Assembly: GCF_900107155.1 (NCBI RefSeq)
Contig: NZ_FNOX01000014.1
Location: 1 to 64,000 of the forward strand
Reading direction: 5' to 3'
Length of the DNA: 64,000 bases
Source: Pseudomonas salomonii
GTDB taxonomy: Bacteria > Pseudomonadota > Gammaproteobacteria > Pseudomonadales > Pseudomonadaceae
The notes beneath the pieces were generated by a model. That model was not told where the DNA came from. It saw nothing but the letters and a program-made list of their open reading frames with translations, and made no database searches. The translations under genes and the position numbers were made by a program. Each line of letters opens with the position of its first letter. The stretch's first letter is position 1. Shown one piece after another: positions 1 through 20,275 of the stretch.

Positions 1-3000
1 GTTGGAGGCAAAGGCCACACGGTCGTGCTGATTGAAATCGGCGTAACCGTTGTTGATCACCAAGCGCGTAATTGCCCGGTGCGGCACCAATACGCCCTTT
101 GGCATGCCGGTGGAGCCGGAGGTGTACATGATGTACACCGCCGTCTCGGCCGATTGCTCCAGCGCCGGGTTGCAGTCGGGGGTGTCAGTGAAATCGAGGC
201 GGTCCAGGTCCAGACGACGGGCGCCCTCGGGCACCTCGATCGACGCCAACGTGAGCAGCCACTGTGAACCGCTGTCCGCAACCATAAAGCCCTGACGGTC
301 CAGCGGCGCGTTGATGTCCAGCGGCACATACACCGCGGCGCACTTGCTGATGGCCAACTGGCTCACCAGCAGGTCCAGCGAGCGCTCCAACAGGATCGCC
401 ACACGCTCGCCGGGTGCCACACCCAGGCCGAGCAAATGGTGGGCCAGTTGGTTGGCACGCCGGTTCAACTGCGCATAGTTCAATGACTGCTCGCCCTGCA
501 CCGCTGCCAGTGCCAGCGGCTGCGCAGCAGCATGCTCTTCGAAACGCGCATGCAGGGTCTGCGTGCGCGGGTAGTCCCTGGCAGTGGCATTGAACCCCTG
601 TAGCACTTGCTCACGCTCGGCCCCAGGCAGCATGGAAATGCGGTTCAGTGGCGCGAACGGCGAGTGTTCCAGGGCGTCGACCAAGCGCTCGATGACCGTA
701 TTGAAGTAACCACAGATTTTCTCTGCACCGATCTCGGCCACTGCCAATGCACTCAGGCTGAACTGCTCGCCCAGGTCATTGACGCTGACACTCAACGGGT
801 AATTGGTGCGCTCATGCACGTCAATCACCTCTATGCCACGCCAGGCATGTTGGTATTCGGCCAGCGCGGCCGCTGATGGCTCGGCGCTGTGCCGGTAGTT
901 GAGCAAGGCACTGAATAACGGCGTGGAGTGCGCGACACTGCTGCAGCGCTGCGCCAGGGCCAATGAGGCATGCTCATGGCCAAGCAAGCCACTGAGGCTG
1001 GCGTGGGTGGCCTTGACCGCCGCTTGCACCGCTTGCGCGTCAATATCGACGCGCAACGGCAGTGTATTGATAAACATGCCCAGTGCCCGGTCGGCGCCGT
1101 CACCGCCCTGCAGGCGGCCCATCATCACTGTACCGAACACCACGCGGTCGTTCTGCGCGACCACGCTCAATACCCGCGCCCAGGCCAGGTGGAACACGCT
1201 GGCCGGGCTGACGCCCAGTTGCCGCGCACGCGTGCGCAAGCGCTGACTCACCGTCGCGTCGAGGGTCAGGCTGGCTTCTTCAATGGCCTCCCCGTCCCCC
1301 TCGACAGTGTGCAGGCCAAACGGCAGGGTCGGCTCGTCGATGTCCGCCAACATCGCGCAAAAAAACGCCTCGTGTTCCTGCTCACTGACCCCCAGGCGCG
1401 CCTGGGCCACATAGTTGCGATACGGCACCGCCGCTCCCAGGCGGTCGGCGTGCCCGAGCAGATAGGCTTGCATCTCATGCTGCACCACCTCCACGGCGGT
1501 GTGATCAAGCACCAGGTGGTGGAACAGAAAGAACGCGACGACTTTTGCGTTCGCCGGGTCGTCGGCGTAGACCACGCGCATCAGCGGCGCCTGGTTCAAA
1601 TCGAGGCGGGTATAACGGCGCTGCACATCCGCGCGCAACTGCTCGACGACCGGCACGTCGGCAAGGGTTGGCTTGAACGCCTCAACTGCCAGCTGGGCGT
1701 GACGCAACACCACCTGCATCGGCTGCTCGAGGCCCTCCCAGAGTACGGCCGTACGCAGGATGTCATGGCGCTCGATGACCTGTTGCAATGCTTGGCAAAA
1801 CGCCTGCAAGCGCGCGAGGTCATCGAAGACGAACAGCGATTTGAGCAGGTAGGGATCACGGTGCGCAGCCGACAAGTGCAGGTAGAGAATGCCTTCCTGC
1901 AAGGGTGCCAGGGGGTAGATGTCTTGCACGTTGGCCACGCCACCGGGCACGGCTGCAACGATCAAGTCGATGTTGGCCTGGCTGAGCTGCGCCAGCGGCA
2001 ACAGGTCCGGGGTGATGTGGCGCAGGCCCGGTACCAGCAGGTTGGCCGGCACCTGCACTTCGTGGCCACTGCCCACTGCCGCCGCGAGCGCTGCCAGGGT
2101 GGGTTGGCTGAACAGCACGCGTACGTCGGCATTGAGGCCGGCCTGACGCATGCGCTCCACCAGGTTGACGGCCAACAGCGAATGCCCGCCCAGCTCGAAG
2201 AAATGGTCATGGCGCCCTACTTGCTCGACCTTGAGCACCTGCGCCCAAATCTGCGCGAGGGTGGTCTCCACCTCACCCTCAGGTGCGGCATAACCCCGAT
2301 TGAGCATCGACTCCAGACCCGGCTCCGGCAGGGCCTTGCGGTCAAGCTTGCCGTTCGCGGTCAGCGGCAGGCTGTCCAGGCGCACATAAGCGCTCGGCAC
2401 CATGTACTCCGGCAACTGTGCCTGCAACGCGCTGCGCAGGGTTTCGATGTCCACGGGTGATGGTTGAGTGGCGTATTCAGTGAAATACGCCACCAGCCGA
2501 CCGTCGCGCGCCAATACGACCGCTTCGCGGATCTGCGCCTGCTCAGCCAGTCGGCTTTCGATTTCACCCAGTTCAATGCGCACGCCGCGGATTTTCACCT
2601 GGTCGTCATTACGCCCCAGGTACTCCAGGGTGCCGTCCTCGCACCAGCGTACCAGGTCGCCGGTGCGGTACATGCGTGCCTGCGGGTCGCGGCTGAACGG
2701 GTCTTTGAGGAAGCGTTCGGCAGTCATTTGCACGCGATTCAGGTACCCGCGTGCCACCCCGGCACCGGCCACATACAGCTCACCGGCCACCCCTTGGGGC
2801 AGCAGTTGCAGTTGCGCATCCAGCACGTAGACCTGGGCGTTGGCCACCGGTTTGCCGATGTGCAGGGTCTTGCCGGCTTCGATCAGGCCAGAGGTCGCGA
2901 CCACCGTCGCTTCGGTCGGACCGTAGTTGTTGATCAGCTTGAAGCGCCGTGGCGTATTGAACTGGCGCAAACGATCGCCGCCGATCAGCAGGGTCTTGAG

Positions 3001-5444
3001 GGTTGGGTGTTCCAGTGACTGGCTGAAAGCGTACTCGGCCACCGGGGTCGGCAAGAAGCTGACGTCCAGCGGCTGATCCAGCCACCATTGCAGCAGCGCA
3101 TCAAGGTCTTCCTGGGCGTGATGGGCGGGAGGCAGGTGCAGGGTCGCGCCGGCGCACAAGGCCGGCCACACCTCCCAGGCCATCGCGTCAAAACCGAAGC
3201 CGGCGACACTGGAGGTATGGCTGCCGACGTGCAGGTCAAACGCATCGCAATGCCAGTTCACCAGGTTTTCCAGGGTCTGGTGTTCGACCATCACGCCTTT
3301 GGGTTGGCCGGTGGAGCCGGAGGTGTAGATCACATAAGCCAAGTGCGCCGGGGTCAGGCCGGGCACCTGGGGGTTGTCGGCGCAGGCGGCAAGCCACGCC
3401 GGGGCGTCAAGGTCGATGATCGGTACCGAAAGCCCGGCGACGCACGCGGCGGTGGCCGACTGCACCAGCACCGCCACGGGGGCGCTGTCCTGCAACAGAT
3501 AGGCAATACGTTCCAGTGGGTGTGCCGGGTCCACCGGCACATAGGCGGCGCCAGCCTTGAGGATCGCCACCAGGCCCACCAGGGTGTCGACGCTGCGTCG
3601 AGCACAGATGGCGACGCGGTCATCAGGGCCGACACCCAGGTTGATCAAGTGATGGGCCAGTTGGTTGGCCCGCGCGTTAAGGTGCTGGTAACTCAGTCGC
3701 TGCTCGCCCTGGCACACCGCCGACGCGTGGGGCAGCGCCAACGCGCGGGCCTCGATCAAGGCGTGAATGGTCTGGCCGCGCGGGTAATTCCTGGCGCTGC
3801 GATTGAAACCCGTCACCTGGCGGGCACGCTCATCGTCGGGCACGATCGGCAACGCCTGCATGGATGTGGCATGGCCCTGTTCCAAGGCGTCAACCAGCGT
3901 GTGCAACGCGGTGAGCAAATAGCCGAGGATGCGCGGTAACGGCATGCTGGCCACACCTTGCAGCGTCAGGTTGAAGTCTTCACCGACGTCATCCACCGAC
4001 AGCACCAGGGGATAGTTGCTGCGCCCCTCGCCGCCGAGCAACTCGATACCGTCCCATTGCGCCACGTTCGCCGTCGGCGCCAGGCTCTGGCGGTAGTTGA
4101 TCAAGGCGCTGAACAACGGTGTAGGCGCGGCCACGCGACTGCAGCGCTGGGCCAGCGCCAACGGTGCGTGCTCGTGCCCCAGCAGGCGCGTCAAGCGCGC
4201 ATGGGCAGCCTTGGTCGCGGCCTGTACGTCCAGCGCCCCGACGTCCAGCCGCAGCGGCAACGTATTGATAAACAGACCCAGCCCGCGCTCACTGCCTTCA
4301 CTGCCGCCCATGCGCCCCATCAGCACGGTGCCGAACACCACATCATCGCGCCCGCTGATCCGCCCCAGCACCTGTGCCCAGGCCAAATGATGCAGGCTGG
4401 CGACGCTGACCACCTGTTGCCGGGCCTGGGCCCGCAGGCGTCGGCTCAAGTCCGCGTCCAACACGTGAGCCAGCTCATGCACGTGCGCATCGCCCTGGAC
4501 ATCCTGATGGCCGAACGGCAGGGTCGGCTCATCCAGGTCGCCGAGCATGTCGCGAAAGAACCCTTCGTGCTCTTGCACCGTCGTGCCCAGGCGTGCCTGG
4601 GCCACATAGTTGCGGTAGGGCACCGGCGCGCCGAGTTGCTCGGCACGGCCGTACAGACAAGCGTGGATCTCCTCGTACACCACCTGCATGGCCACGTGGT
4701 CAATGGCGATGTGATGGAACAACAGCATCGCCACCCAGCGCTGGTTGCTCGGGTCTTCGCTGAAAACCACGCGCAGCAGCGGCGCGCGGCCCAAGTGCAT
4801 GTGCATGGCGCGGGCGTCGAAGCGCTGGTACAACTGCTCGGTAACCGGCCCGTCGGCCGGGTCGAGCGCCACCTCGTCGATCACCAGTTGCGCCTGGCGC
4901 CAGACCACTTGCACCGGCTCATCCAGGCCCTCCCAGACAATACTGGTGCGCAGGATATCGTGACGATTGATCACCTGCTGCAAAGCCTGGGCAAACGCCT
5001 CCAGGCGTGGCCGCGTGGTGATCGCAAACTGTGAGCGCATCAGGTAAAGGTCACCTTGGCGCGCCGTCACGTGGTGATAGAAGATCCCTTCCTGCAGTGC
5101 CGCCAGCGGGTAGATGTCCTGCACATTGGCCACGCCGCCGGGAACCTGGGCGACGATATGGTCGATGCTCGCCTGGCTCAGGTTCACCAGAGGCAGCATC
5201 GCCGGGCGAATATGGGTGCAATCGATAGCAATGGCATTGGCCGGCACGTCGACCTGCCCGGCGCGCTGCGCCGAGTAGTCGCCGGCCTTGATCAAGGCGA
5301 TCAGCGCAGCCTTGTGTTCACGCAGCGAAGCCAGCACGCCCGGCTCGCTCAAGGCCAGCTTGTTGCCCTGCAACACCAGTTGGTCGCCTTTGACGGACAA
5401 CTGCACGTCCTTTTCTTTCAGTGTCGCCAACAGTTCGATAACAC

Positions 5445-5448
<4 letters not shown>
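1..5448 (-). CDS. Non-ribosomal peptide synthetase, second of the lipopeptide locus (C-terminal part outside window)
   Basis: This gene elongates the peptide begun by the NRPS immediately upstream. It starts with a GTG that overlaps the upstream TGA (GTGA), so translation is probably coupled. Residues 1 to about 55 (MSVIELLATLKEKDVQLSVK...) look like a TubC-type N-terminal docking domain. Then come a condensation domain (FHHIAIDH near residue 244), an adenylation domain (TSGSTG near 708), a carrier domain (FFELGGHSLL near 1088), a second condensation domain (FHHLVLDH near 1309) and the beginning of a second adenylation domain (TSGSTG near 1774). Pocket residues of the first adenylation domain read DAWFLGNVVK, the leucine code of pseudomonad lipopeptide synthetases. 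The second pocket lies beyond the edge, so its substrate cannot be read. No separate epimerase domain is present. At least 1816 residues are visible with no stop. Confidence 0.95.
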
Positions 5449-15104
<9,656 letters not shown>

Positions 15105-15500
15105 GCGGTCACCTGCGCGACAAAACCGATTAAGGCAAGGTTGCATGACGGGATTTTTTTCGCGACAAAGTCGCCCAGGGCCACTGCAGAAAAACGTTTC
15201 ATAAATGCCTTCTCAGAGTTTTGTCAGTGCCGCCTGGGTCACAGCGCAGCAGCGAGGGAAGTTGAGGCGAACAAGATCAGGAAGTGTGGAAAAGGTCAGA
15301 CTTAAAATTAATTAAAGTCCCGCACCCGACAGTTTAATTCCGATAAAAACAGCCGCCCACCCGTCACCTGACGACCTTATTGGCAAATTTAAGCACTGGC
15401 ACTTTGGACTGTATGTCACCTGAAACCCGGACAATCGGCGGACATTGAATTATTTCGCAATTAAAAATTTAACTAGCTGTTTTATATAATTTTTTTAAGA
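15105..15500 (-). promoter_or_regulatory. AT-rich upstream region of the NRPS operon
   Basis: About 400 bases contain no plausible gene and become strongly AT-rich toward the exporter side. This is where the NRPS promoter should lie. Two 8-base direct repeats, CGGACAAT (15428-15435) and CGGACATT (15439-15446), are 11 bases apart, which is one helical turn. They could be a regulator site, perhaps for the nearby LuxR-type protein. No convincing -35/-10 pair could be chosen by eye. Confidence 0.4.
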
Positions 15501-15546
15501 TAAAAAAGCACGAAACCGACAACCAAAAAGGTTGCCGGCGGCGTGC
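15501..15546 (-). terminator. Rho-independent terminator after the ABC exporter
   Basis: On the minus strand a long stem (GCACG, three unpaired bases, CCGGCAACC, then a five-T loop, GGTTGTCGG, three bases, CGTGC) is followed by TTTTTTAT. It starts about 30 bases after the exporter stop codon. It separates exporter transcription from the NRPS promoter region. Confidence 0.9.
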
Positions 15547-15574
15547 TTGGGGACAGGTTACGGCGATGCCAGGA

Positions 15575-17272
15575 TCAGGCGCGACGGTCTTGGGCGACCA
15601 GGTTTACATCGGAGACAATATGGCCATCGACCAACTTCACAACGCGATCAGCCAATTGGAAGTATTGATCGTCATGCGTAATGATCAGCACGGTCTTGCC
15701 ACGACGTTTTAGTTCCGGCAGCAACTCCTCGTAGAAGAAACGCTTGAACGGTGGGTCTTGATCCGCCGCCCATTCATCGAGGACATACACCGGGCGGTCT
15801 TCCATGTAGGCACACACCAGCGCCAGGCGTTTTTGTTGACCGTAGGACAGCTCTTTGGTGGTGGAATACCCCAACCCCTCGATCTTGATTTTGTCGGCCA
15901 ACCCCAAGGCGGCGAGGTACTTCTGAGCCAGTTCCGGATTAACCTCCTCGCCTTCCGGACCAATGAGCCGGTTAAACAAATGGAAGTCGCTGAACACGGC
16001 AGAAAACAGGTCGCGGTAATCACTGCGGGTCTCATCGTTGACGGCGACGCCATCGAGCAGGATCTGCCCGGCCTGGGGCACATATAGACCGCACAACGCC
16101 TTGACCAGGGTGCTTTTGCCGCAACCGTTGCCACCGATGATGTAGATCAACTCACCGCTATTGATGGTCAGGTCGACTGGCCCCAGCGCAAAACCGCTCT
16201 CGGCATCCGCGCCGCGATAGTTCATCACTACGCCTTTGAGCGCGATCTGGTGCCAGTGCTTCTTGTGTTCCAGGCGCAGCACATTGGTGTTATCCGACTC
16301 GCCCTGCTCGGCATGGTGCTCGTTGATAAAGAAGCCAAACTCGGCGAGACGGTTGATCGCCACCCGGCCTTGCGCCATGACCGGCATGGTGCTGATCAAC
16401 AAGCCCAGCGGTCCGAGGATGTACATGACGGTCAAGACGCTGGCGGTCAGCACCTGGCTGCTGGTGACCATCAACAATGGCAAAACGAAAACCAGGCTGC
16501 CAATCAGCAATGACTGGGTGACCAGCCCCATGTTCTCGGCACCGAGGTACCACATGTGCTCGATAAAGTTGAAGCGTGCGACCCGCGTGGACGACTCTTT
16601 GATGGCGGAGCGGCCAAACCAGCGCCGGCGAATGCCGTTGAGTTTGAGTTCCTTGAGGCCGAACACCAGGCCGTGGGTGTGCTCGTTGAACGCGGTGAAC
16701 TCATCACGCACGCGGCCGGTGAACTTGACGCCGCCAAGGAACAGGAAGACGTACAGCATCGCGCCGACCGCCAGCAGTGCCAGGGTCAGCGCAAACACCG
16801 TCCATGACAGGTAAGCCAGGTAGGCCAGGCCGAACATGAACACTGTGGACTCCACCAGCATCACCGGCATTACCAGCAGCGTTGCATTGAGCTGCGGAAT
16901 GTCGGTGGTCAACAGCGTCAGCACGTTGGGCGGGCCGCGCCGATCAACTTCTTCGAGGGGCGACGAGAGGATTTTCTGGCACAACGCAATGCGCAAGCGT
17001 GTCATCAACTTCATGTTGGCGTAGGCGGGAAACAAGGTCGCCCCGTTACGGAACGCCAGCGCCACCACACTCAAACCGACGAACCAATACAACAAGTGCA
17101 CCCGCGACCCTTGCTCGTAGATCGCCAAGTTGATTACGTTGACCACCGCAATTGCCGCCACGCCGCTGATGATGCCAGTGACCAGTGAAAAGAAGGCCAG
17201 CCAGGGATGGTTTTGCCAAAGCAGGCGCAAGACCGAGCCCGGCTTGGGCGGCTTCTCATGCTCTTTGTTCAT
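15575..17272 (-). CDS. Cyclic-peptide export ABC transporter (SyrD/PvdE type)
   Basis: This is a half-transporter of 565 residues: an N-terminal membrane domain with about six hydrophobic segments (residues 20-310) fused to an ATPase domain. Walker A is GGNGCGKST, the signature is LSYGQQKRLALV, Walker B is VYVLDEWAADQDP, and the switch histidine is in IITHDD. The length and the variant signature (YGQQ) fit the cyclic-peptide exporter family that includes SyrD (syringomycin) and PvdE (pyoverdine). Its position beside lipopeptide synthetases suggests it moves the peptide across the inner membrane. The NodT-type channel gene nearby could provide the outer-membrane exit. The gene ends in a strong terminator and is divergent from the LuxR-type regulator. 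Confidence 0.93.
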   Translation of the reverse strand: MNKEHEKPPKPGSVLRLLWQNHPWLAFFSLVTGIISGVAAIAVVNVINLAIYEQGSRVHLLYWFVGLSVVALAFRNGATLFPAYANMKLMTRLRIALCQKILSSPLEEVDRRGPPNVLTLLTTDIPQLNATLLVMPVMLVESTVFMFGLAYLAYLSWTVFALTLALLAVGAMLYVFLFLGGVKFTGRVRDEFTAFNEHTHGLVFGLKELKLNGIRRRWFGRSAIKESSTRVARFNFIEHMWYLGAENMGLVTQSLLIGSLVFVLPLLMVTSSQVLTASVLTVMYILGPLGLLISTMPVMAQGRVAINRLAEFGFFINEHHAEQGESDNTNVLRLEHKKHWHQIALKGVVMNYRGADAESGFALGPVDLTINSGELIYIIGGNGCGKSTLVKALCGLYVPQAGQILLDGVAVNDETRSDYRDLFSAVFSDFHLFNRLIGPEGEEVNPELAQKYLAALGLADKIKIEGLGYSTTKELSYGQQKRLALVCAYMEDRPVYVLDEWAADQDPPFKRFFYEELLPELKRRGKTVLIITHDDQYFQLADRVVKLVDGHIVSDVNLVAQDRRA

Positions 17273-17530
17273 GGATTAACTCCTCAAATACACTCAAGAC
17301 CGGGTCTGGCCCGTCAGGCAAAACACTGCATCCGGCCGGGGTGCCGGAGCCGCCAAGTGTACGGATTGCCCGCAAATCGGCTGTCCCAGAAAGCCTGTAC
17401 AAAACACTGACCGAGGCAAATACGCGGTCGCCACGCCGGCGTGGCCTGAATGTCCCCGCTTTCCATTACAGACCGGCACACAATGAATGGGCCTAATACG
17501 GACCCGAGCCAGGCCCTTCAGGAGTGAACG

Positions 17531-18406
17531 ATGGCAGCGCTGATCGCCCACCCCCCAACTTATAAAAACGTGGCTATCAAGGATGATTGCACTATGGATT
17601 TAAGCAGCATTCGAAATGCGGAAAGCCCGCACTTCTACTTCATCCTCGGTGAGCTGATTTCCAGCACTGATCAGGATCACTTTGCACTCAACATGCTTAA
17701 GCTGATCGACAAGCTTGTGCCGGTCACGGCGTTGACGCTCAGCGAATGGACCTTTGATAAGTCAAATACTCACCTGATCGATATCAAGGCCCTGGGCAGC
17801 GCCGGCGACCCTGCCGACATTCCCGCGCCCGACGCTTTGCGCCCCACCGCCAACGACTCGCTGCTCAAGGAGATGCTGGACATGGAAGGCTCGCTGCTGA
17901 TCCGTCAGAAAACACGCACCAGAGGCGCGGCAAGCAAGGCCTCGCGGAATGCCACGCACCAGTGTGCGCTGGTGTCACGCGACGGCAACCGGCGCTGCGT
18001 GGTGAACCTGTATCGATCGCACACGCATAAAGACTATTCCCTGAGCCAATTGTCGCAACTCAAGAATCTCTCCGATGCCCTGCTGCCGCTGATTGAAAGC
18101 TATGCCCAGTTCAGTCGTCAGAGCACGCTGCGCAAAATGGGCAGTTGGATGGCGACCCCGATTGCCGATCAGGAACCGACGCACATTCAACGCGAGTTTC
18201 AAAAGCGCCTGGCCCTCTGCGACATCACGTTGTCGACCCGCGAACAGGAAGTTTGCCTGGGCTTGCTCAACGGCGGAACGGTGCCGGAAATAGCGCAAAA
18301 ACTGCACCTCAAAAACAGCTCTATCGAAACCTATCTCAAGCGTGCAACCGCAAAGCTTGGGGTGAGCGGCCGACACGGATTGACCAAATGGATGGTCGGC
18401 GCCTAG
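17531..18406 (+). CDS. LuxR-type transcriptional regulator
   Basis: The protein has 291 residues with a C-terminal LuxR-type helix-turn-helix (about residues 225-285: STREQEVCLGLLNGGTVPEI, then the recognition helix in SSIETYLKRATAKLGV). The N-terminal 200 residues show no autoinducer-binding or receiver domain that I recognise. Regulators of this kind flank lipopeptide clusters in pseudomonads and usually activate the synthetase genes, so control of this locus is a reasonable inference. The ATG at 17531 has AGGAG seven bases upstream. A later in-frame ATG (17594) has no comparable site. Confidence 0.85.
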   Translation: MAALIAHPPTYKNVAIKDDCTMDLSSIRNAESPHFYFILGELISSTDQDHFALNMLKLIDKLVPVTALTLSEWTFDKSNTHLIDIKALGSAGDPADIPAPDALRPTANDSLLKEMLDMEGSLLIRQKTRTRGAASKASRNATHQCALVSRDGNRRCVVNLYRSHTHKDYSLSQLSQLKNLSDALLPLIESYAQFSRQSTLRKMGSWMATPIADQEPTHIQREFQKRLALCDITLSTREQEVCLGLLNGGTVPEIAQKLHLKNSSIETYLKRATAKLGVSGRHGLTKWMVGA

Positions 18407-18460
18407 CACCACTCAAGAAACGGGTTGTAACCCGTGCTCCCCTTCAAATGAGGCTGGCCA

Positions 18461-19900
18461 ATGAACAAGTTTGCTTTCTCCCTGGTGACGGTTGCAGTGA
18501 CGTTGGGGGGATGCTCGCTCATCCCCGATTACCACCAGCCTGCGGCGCCAGTCGCGTCTGAGTACCCACAAGGCCCAGCCTATGCCGCTGGCGCAGGCGC
18601 GGTCGGTCAAGACGCTGCACGCCAGGATTGGCGCGCGTTGTTTCACGACCCGGCGTTGCAGCAACTGATTCAGACTGCCCTGACGCAGAACCGCGACCTG
18701 CGTGTGGCGGCCCTGAACGTCGAGGCATACCGCGCGCAATACCAGATTCAGCGTGCAGATCTGTTCCCGGCTATTTCTGCGAATGGCAGCGGCAACCGTC
18801 AGCGGGTACCGGCGAGCATCACAAAAACAGGCAAGCCGGCGATAACCTCTACCTACTCGGCAACGCTGGGCATCAGTTCGTATGAACTGGATTTCTTCGG
18901 GCGCGTGCGCAGCCTCAGTGAACAGGCAATGCAGGAATACCTGGCCACTGAGCAAGCGCAGCGCAGTGCGCAACTGAGCCTGGTGGCCAGCGTCGCCAAC
19001 GCCTACCTGACCTGGCGTGCCGACCAGGAACTACTGGAACTGACGCGCCAGACCCTGGCCTCCTACGAGGAAAGCCTGCGCCTGACCACGCGCAGCCTGG
19101 ATCAGGGCGTGGCGTCCTCGCTGGACGCTGCGCAGGCGCAGACCAGCGTCGAGAGTGCCCGCTCCAACATGGCCCGCTATGAACGCCAAGTCGCACAGGA
19201 CCGCAACAGCTTGACGCTGCTGGTCGGCACCGCGTTGCCCGAGTCCCTGCCGGTCCGGCCGCTGGCCGGCGACCTGATCGCCCAAGTGCCCGCGGGCCTG
19301 CCGTCGGATCTACTGCAGCGCCGACCCGATATCCTGCAAGCCGAATATCGGCTCAAAGCCGCCAACGCCAATATCGGCGCCGCCCGCGCGGCGTTTTTCC
19401 CCAGTGTCAGCCTGACCGCCAATGCCGGTGCGTCCAGCGCTCAACTGTCCAGCCTGTTCAAGGGCGGCTCGGGCAGTTGGACGTTCCAGCCGCAAATCAA
19501 CCTGCCGATTTTCAACGCCGGCAGCCTGCGCGCGAGCCTCAACTACGCCAAGCTGCAAAAGGACATCGGCGTCGCCCAGTATGAAAAAGCCATCCAGACG
19601 GCGTTCCAGGAAGTGGCCGATGGCCTGGCGGCCCGCCAGACCTATAACGACCAACTGCGCGCGCAGTCTGATCTGGTGCGGGCAAACCAGACATATTACG
19701 ACCTTGCGCAACGCCGTTATCGTATCGGCGTGGACAGCAACCTGGTATTTCTCGATGCACAACGCTCGTTGTTCTCCTCCAAACAGGCGCTGATCACTGA
19801 CCGCTTGGCGCAGTTGATAACGGACGTCAATCTGTACACCGCCCTGGGCGGCGCATGGGGAAACCCGACGCAGCTGGCCGTTGCCGAGACGCACCCGTGA
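18461..19900 (+). CDS. Outer-membrane efflux lipoprotein, NodT/OprM family
   Basis: The 479-residue protein has a lipoprotein signal (hydrophobic stretch, then LGGC with Cys near residue 19). The two repeated efflux-channel halves contain the typical SYELDFFGRVRSLSEQA and NANIGAARAAFFPSVSLTA stretches. It should form a trimeric TolC-like channel. Tolaasin- and sessilin-type clusters carry a NodT-type gene next to the LuxR regulator, so the likely role is export of the lipopeptide. GAGG lies seven bases before the ATG. The stop overlaps the start of the next small gene by 4 bases. It is clearly related to the second channel protein in this window, which belongs to the RND operon. Confidence 0.93.
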   Translation: MNKFAFSLVTVAVTLGGCSLIPDYHQPAAPVASEYPQGPAYAAGAGAVGQDAARQDWRALFHDPALQQLIQTALTQNRDLRVAALNVEAYRAQYQIQRADLFPAISANGSGNRQRVPASITKTGKPAITSTYSATLGISSYELDFFGRVRSLSEQAMQEYLATEQAQRSAQLSLVASVANAYLTWRADQELLELTRQTLASYEESLRLTTRSLDQGVASSLDAAQAQTSVESARSNMARYERQVAQDRNSLTLLVGTALPESLPVRPLAGDLIAQVPAGLPSDLLQRRPDILQAEYRLKAANANIGAARAAFFPSVSLTANAGASSAQLSSLFKGGSGSWTFQPQINLPIFNAGSLRASLNYAKLQKDIGVAQYEKAIQTAFQEVADGLAARQTYNDQLRAQSDLVRANQTYYDLAQRRYRIGVDSNLVFLDAQRSLFSSKQALITDRLAQLITDVNLYTALGGAWGNPTQLAVAETHP

Positions 19901-20142
19901 GCACCTTCGAGCCTGGGCAATATGTGCGCCTGCGCTCGGGGGGCAAGAGAATGCTGGTCAAACCTGCACTGGACACCTCGCAATTGCCAAACACCGAGCT
20001 AGTGCTCTGCGAGTACGAAGAGAAAAAACGTAGGGTCCAGGGGTTCTATATCGCCGCGAACCTGACGTTGGTGAATGCTGCGCCGAACGCTCAAAATGCT
20101 GAACGCGAAGCGTCACTGCGGAGCAAGATTGCGCGAGGGTGA
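19897..20142 (+). CDS. Small YodC-like (DUF2158-type) protein
   Basis: The 81-residue protein starts at GTG within GTGA, overlapping the channel gene stop. The N-terminal EPGQYVRLRSGGKRMLV resembles the GDxVxLKSGGPxMTV core of YodC/DUF2158 proteins, and a short CEY segment follows where the family has a conserved Cys and aromatic. The function of the family is unknown. The overlap implies co-expression with the channel gene, which may be incidental. Confidence 0.65.
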   Translation: MSTFEPGQYVRLRSGGKRMLVKPALDTSQLPNTELVLCEYEEKKRRVQGFYIAANLTLVNAAPNAQNAEREASLRSKIARG

Positions 20143-20275
20143 CCTTAAAATGAGTATGACCCTTGCGCTTCTCATCAAAGCCCTCGACACGTCTAACCGG
20201 GCACGCGAAGGCAACCGCAGCGCACCGCGCCCGATTTGGTTACAATCTCATAGGTTTTTTCCACGGTACCGCAGC

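Noticed and set aside
970..2460. Long plus-strand open frame opposite the NRPS
   Set aside because: It is the mirror of GC-rich NRPS coding sequence. It has no recognisable domain, and the minus strand carries clear condensation and carrier motifs.
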